From positions 1-7,352 of the forward strand of contig JABFSD010000732.1 of the NCBI GenBank assembly GCA_013140935.1: a DNA stretch of 7,352 nucleotides. Reading direction: 5' to 3'. This stretch comes from Acidobacteriota bacterium. GTDB lineage: Bacteria > Acidobacteriota > Blastocatellia > RBC074. Position numbers and translations under genes: made by a program. The notes under the pieces were generated by a model, which was not told the origin of the DNA, made no database searches, and worked only from the letters and a program-made list of their open reading frames with translations. Below are positions 7,203 through 7,352 of the stretch, in pieces. Position 1 is the first letter of the stretch, and each line of letters begins with the position of its first letter.

Positions 7203-7207
7203 CCCTC
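7203..7207 (-). promoter_or_regulatory. Shine-Dalgarno of recQ
   Basis: On the minus strand GAGGG is followed by AAAGCT and then the ATG at 7196-7194, a 6-nt spacing. It directly abuts the end of the palindromic repeat with no base between them. It supports the ATG at 7196 over the upstream GTG at 7214. Confidence 0.75.
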
Positions 7208-7233
7208 GTAGCACAGACTTCAGTCTGTGCTAC
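7208..7233. repeat. Lone 26-bp palindromic unit (outer type)
   Basis: GTAGCACAGACT, then TC, then AGTCTGTGCTAC: two 12-nt arms that are perfect reverse complements around a 2-nt asymmetric centre. Its first 22 nt are identical to the outer left arm of the 110-bp element at 3336-3357. It lies between the unrecognised minus-strand gene and recQ, contains the upstream gene's TAG stop (7232-7230), and touches the recQ Shine-Dalgarno. Read on the recQ coding strand it has the ACTGAAGT centre, the same orientation as the outer right arm upstream of the PLP-enzyme gene. Confidence 0.95.
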
Positions 7234-7352
7234 AGCTTTGCGTAATCAATCTCCAACGCCAATTCAGGCAATGTGTGTACGCCAACGACAATCAGCCAAT
7301 GCTTGCCTTGATGCAGCCGCGATAAGCCTACCGCCAGATACATCGCCTCTTT
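7230..7352 (-). CDS. Unrecognised protein, C-terminal 40 residues (5' end outside window)
   Basis: An open minus-strand frame enters at the window edge (7352) and runs 40 codons to a TAG at 7232-7230. The peptide contains KEAMYLAVGLSRLHQGKHW, then LIVVGVHTLPELALEIDYAKL: mixed hydrophobic and charged, as expected for the end of a soluble globular domain, with no low-complexity bias. I do not recognise the family. Support for it being real is the continuous open frame, protein-like composition, co-orientation with recQ 33 bp downstream, and a stop within the palindromic repeat, as for the hydrolase gene. With only 120 coding bases, chance openness cannot be excluded. Confidence 0.5.
   Translation of the reverse strand, partial: KEAMYLAVGLSRLHQGKHWLIVVGVHTLPELALEIDYAKL

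Noticed and set aside
7197..7214. Six-codon N-terminal extension of RecQ from a GTG at 7214
   Set aside because: It starts inside the repeat, and the GAGGG Shine-Dalgarno would fall within the coding region; the ATG at 7196 fits better.

Overview
The window most resembles a chromosomal stretch from an Acidobacteriota bacterium, perhaps of the Blastocatellia type. The grounds are the tail of a TonB-dependent receptor of the kind expanded in that phylum, an exported CocE/S15-type hydrolase, a Tat-signalled SelA-fold PLP enzyme, and dispersed 26-bp palindromes. This placement is inference, because there is no rRNA or marker phylogeny here.

Layout. The + strand carries four genes: the 3' end of an outer-membrane TonB-dependent receptor (1-446); an Rpn/PD-(D/E)XK-type protein with a DUF4351-like tail (468-1481); an exported CocE/NonD alpha/beta hydrolase (1510-3339); and a Tat-signalled PLP-dependent enzyme of the SelA/DgaE-like group (3460-4674). 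Converging on these, the - strand carries recQ (4698-7196), whose product has an extra C-terminal block of HEAT-like repeats. Upstream of recQ is the last 40 codons of an unrecognised - strand gene (7230-7352). Gene density is very high: the gaps are 21, 28, 120, 23 and 33 bp, and no stretch over 300 bp lacks a gene.

The most unusual DNA is a palindromic repeat family. A 110-bp nested inverted repeat (3336-3445) fills the hydrolase/PLP-enzyme gap. It is built from two outer and two inner units, and a lone outer unit lies at 7208-7233. At both sites the unit supplies the TAG stop codon of the upstream gene and ends 0-3 nt before the Shine-Dalgarno of the downstream gene, in the same orientation relative to transcription. 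Outer and inner unit types differ by compensatory changes in their stems, so the fold itself appears to be maintained.

Functional reading. The receptor, the exported hydrolase and the putatively exported PLP enzyme could together take up and break down an amide, ester or amino compound at the cell envelope, but the substrate cannot be read from sequence. The Rpn-like gene looks like an independent, possibly mobile insertion. RecQ is a housekeeping DNA repair helicase with an unusual added domain. I see no CRISPR array, tRNA, rRNA, insertion sequence or convincing promoter or intrinsic terminator. I found no clear previously undescribed multi-gene system; the repeat/gene junctions and the RecQ-HEAT fusion deserve the closest look.
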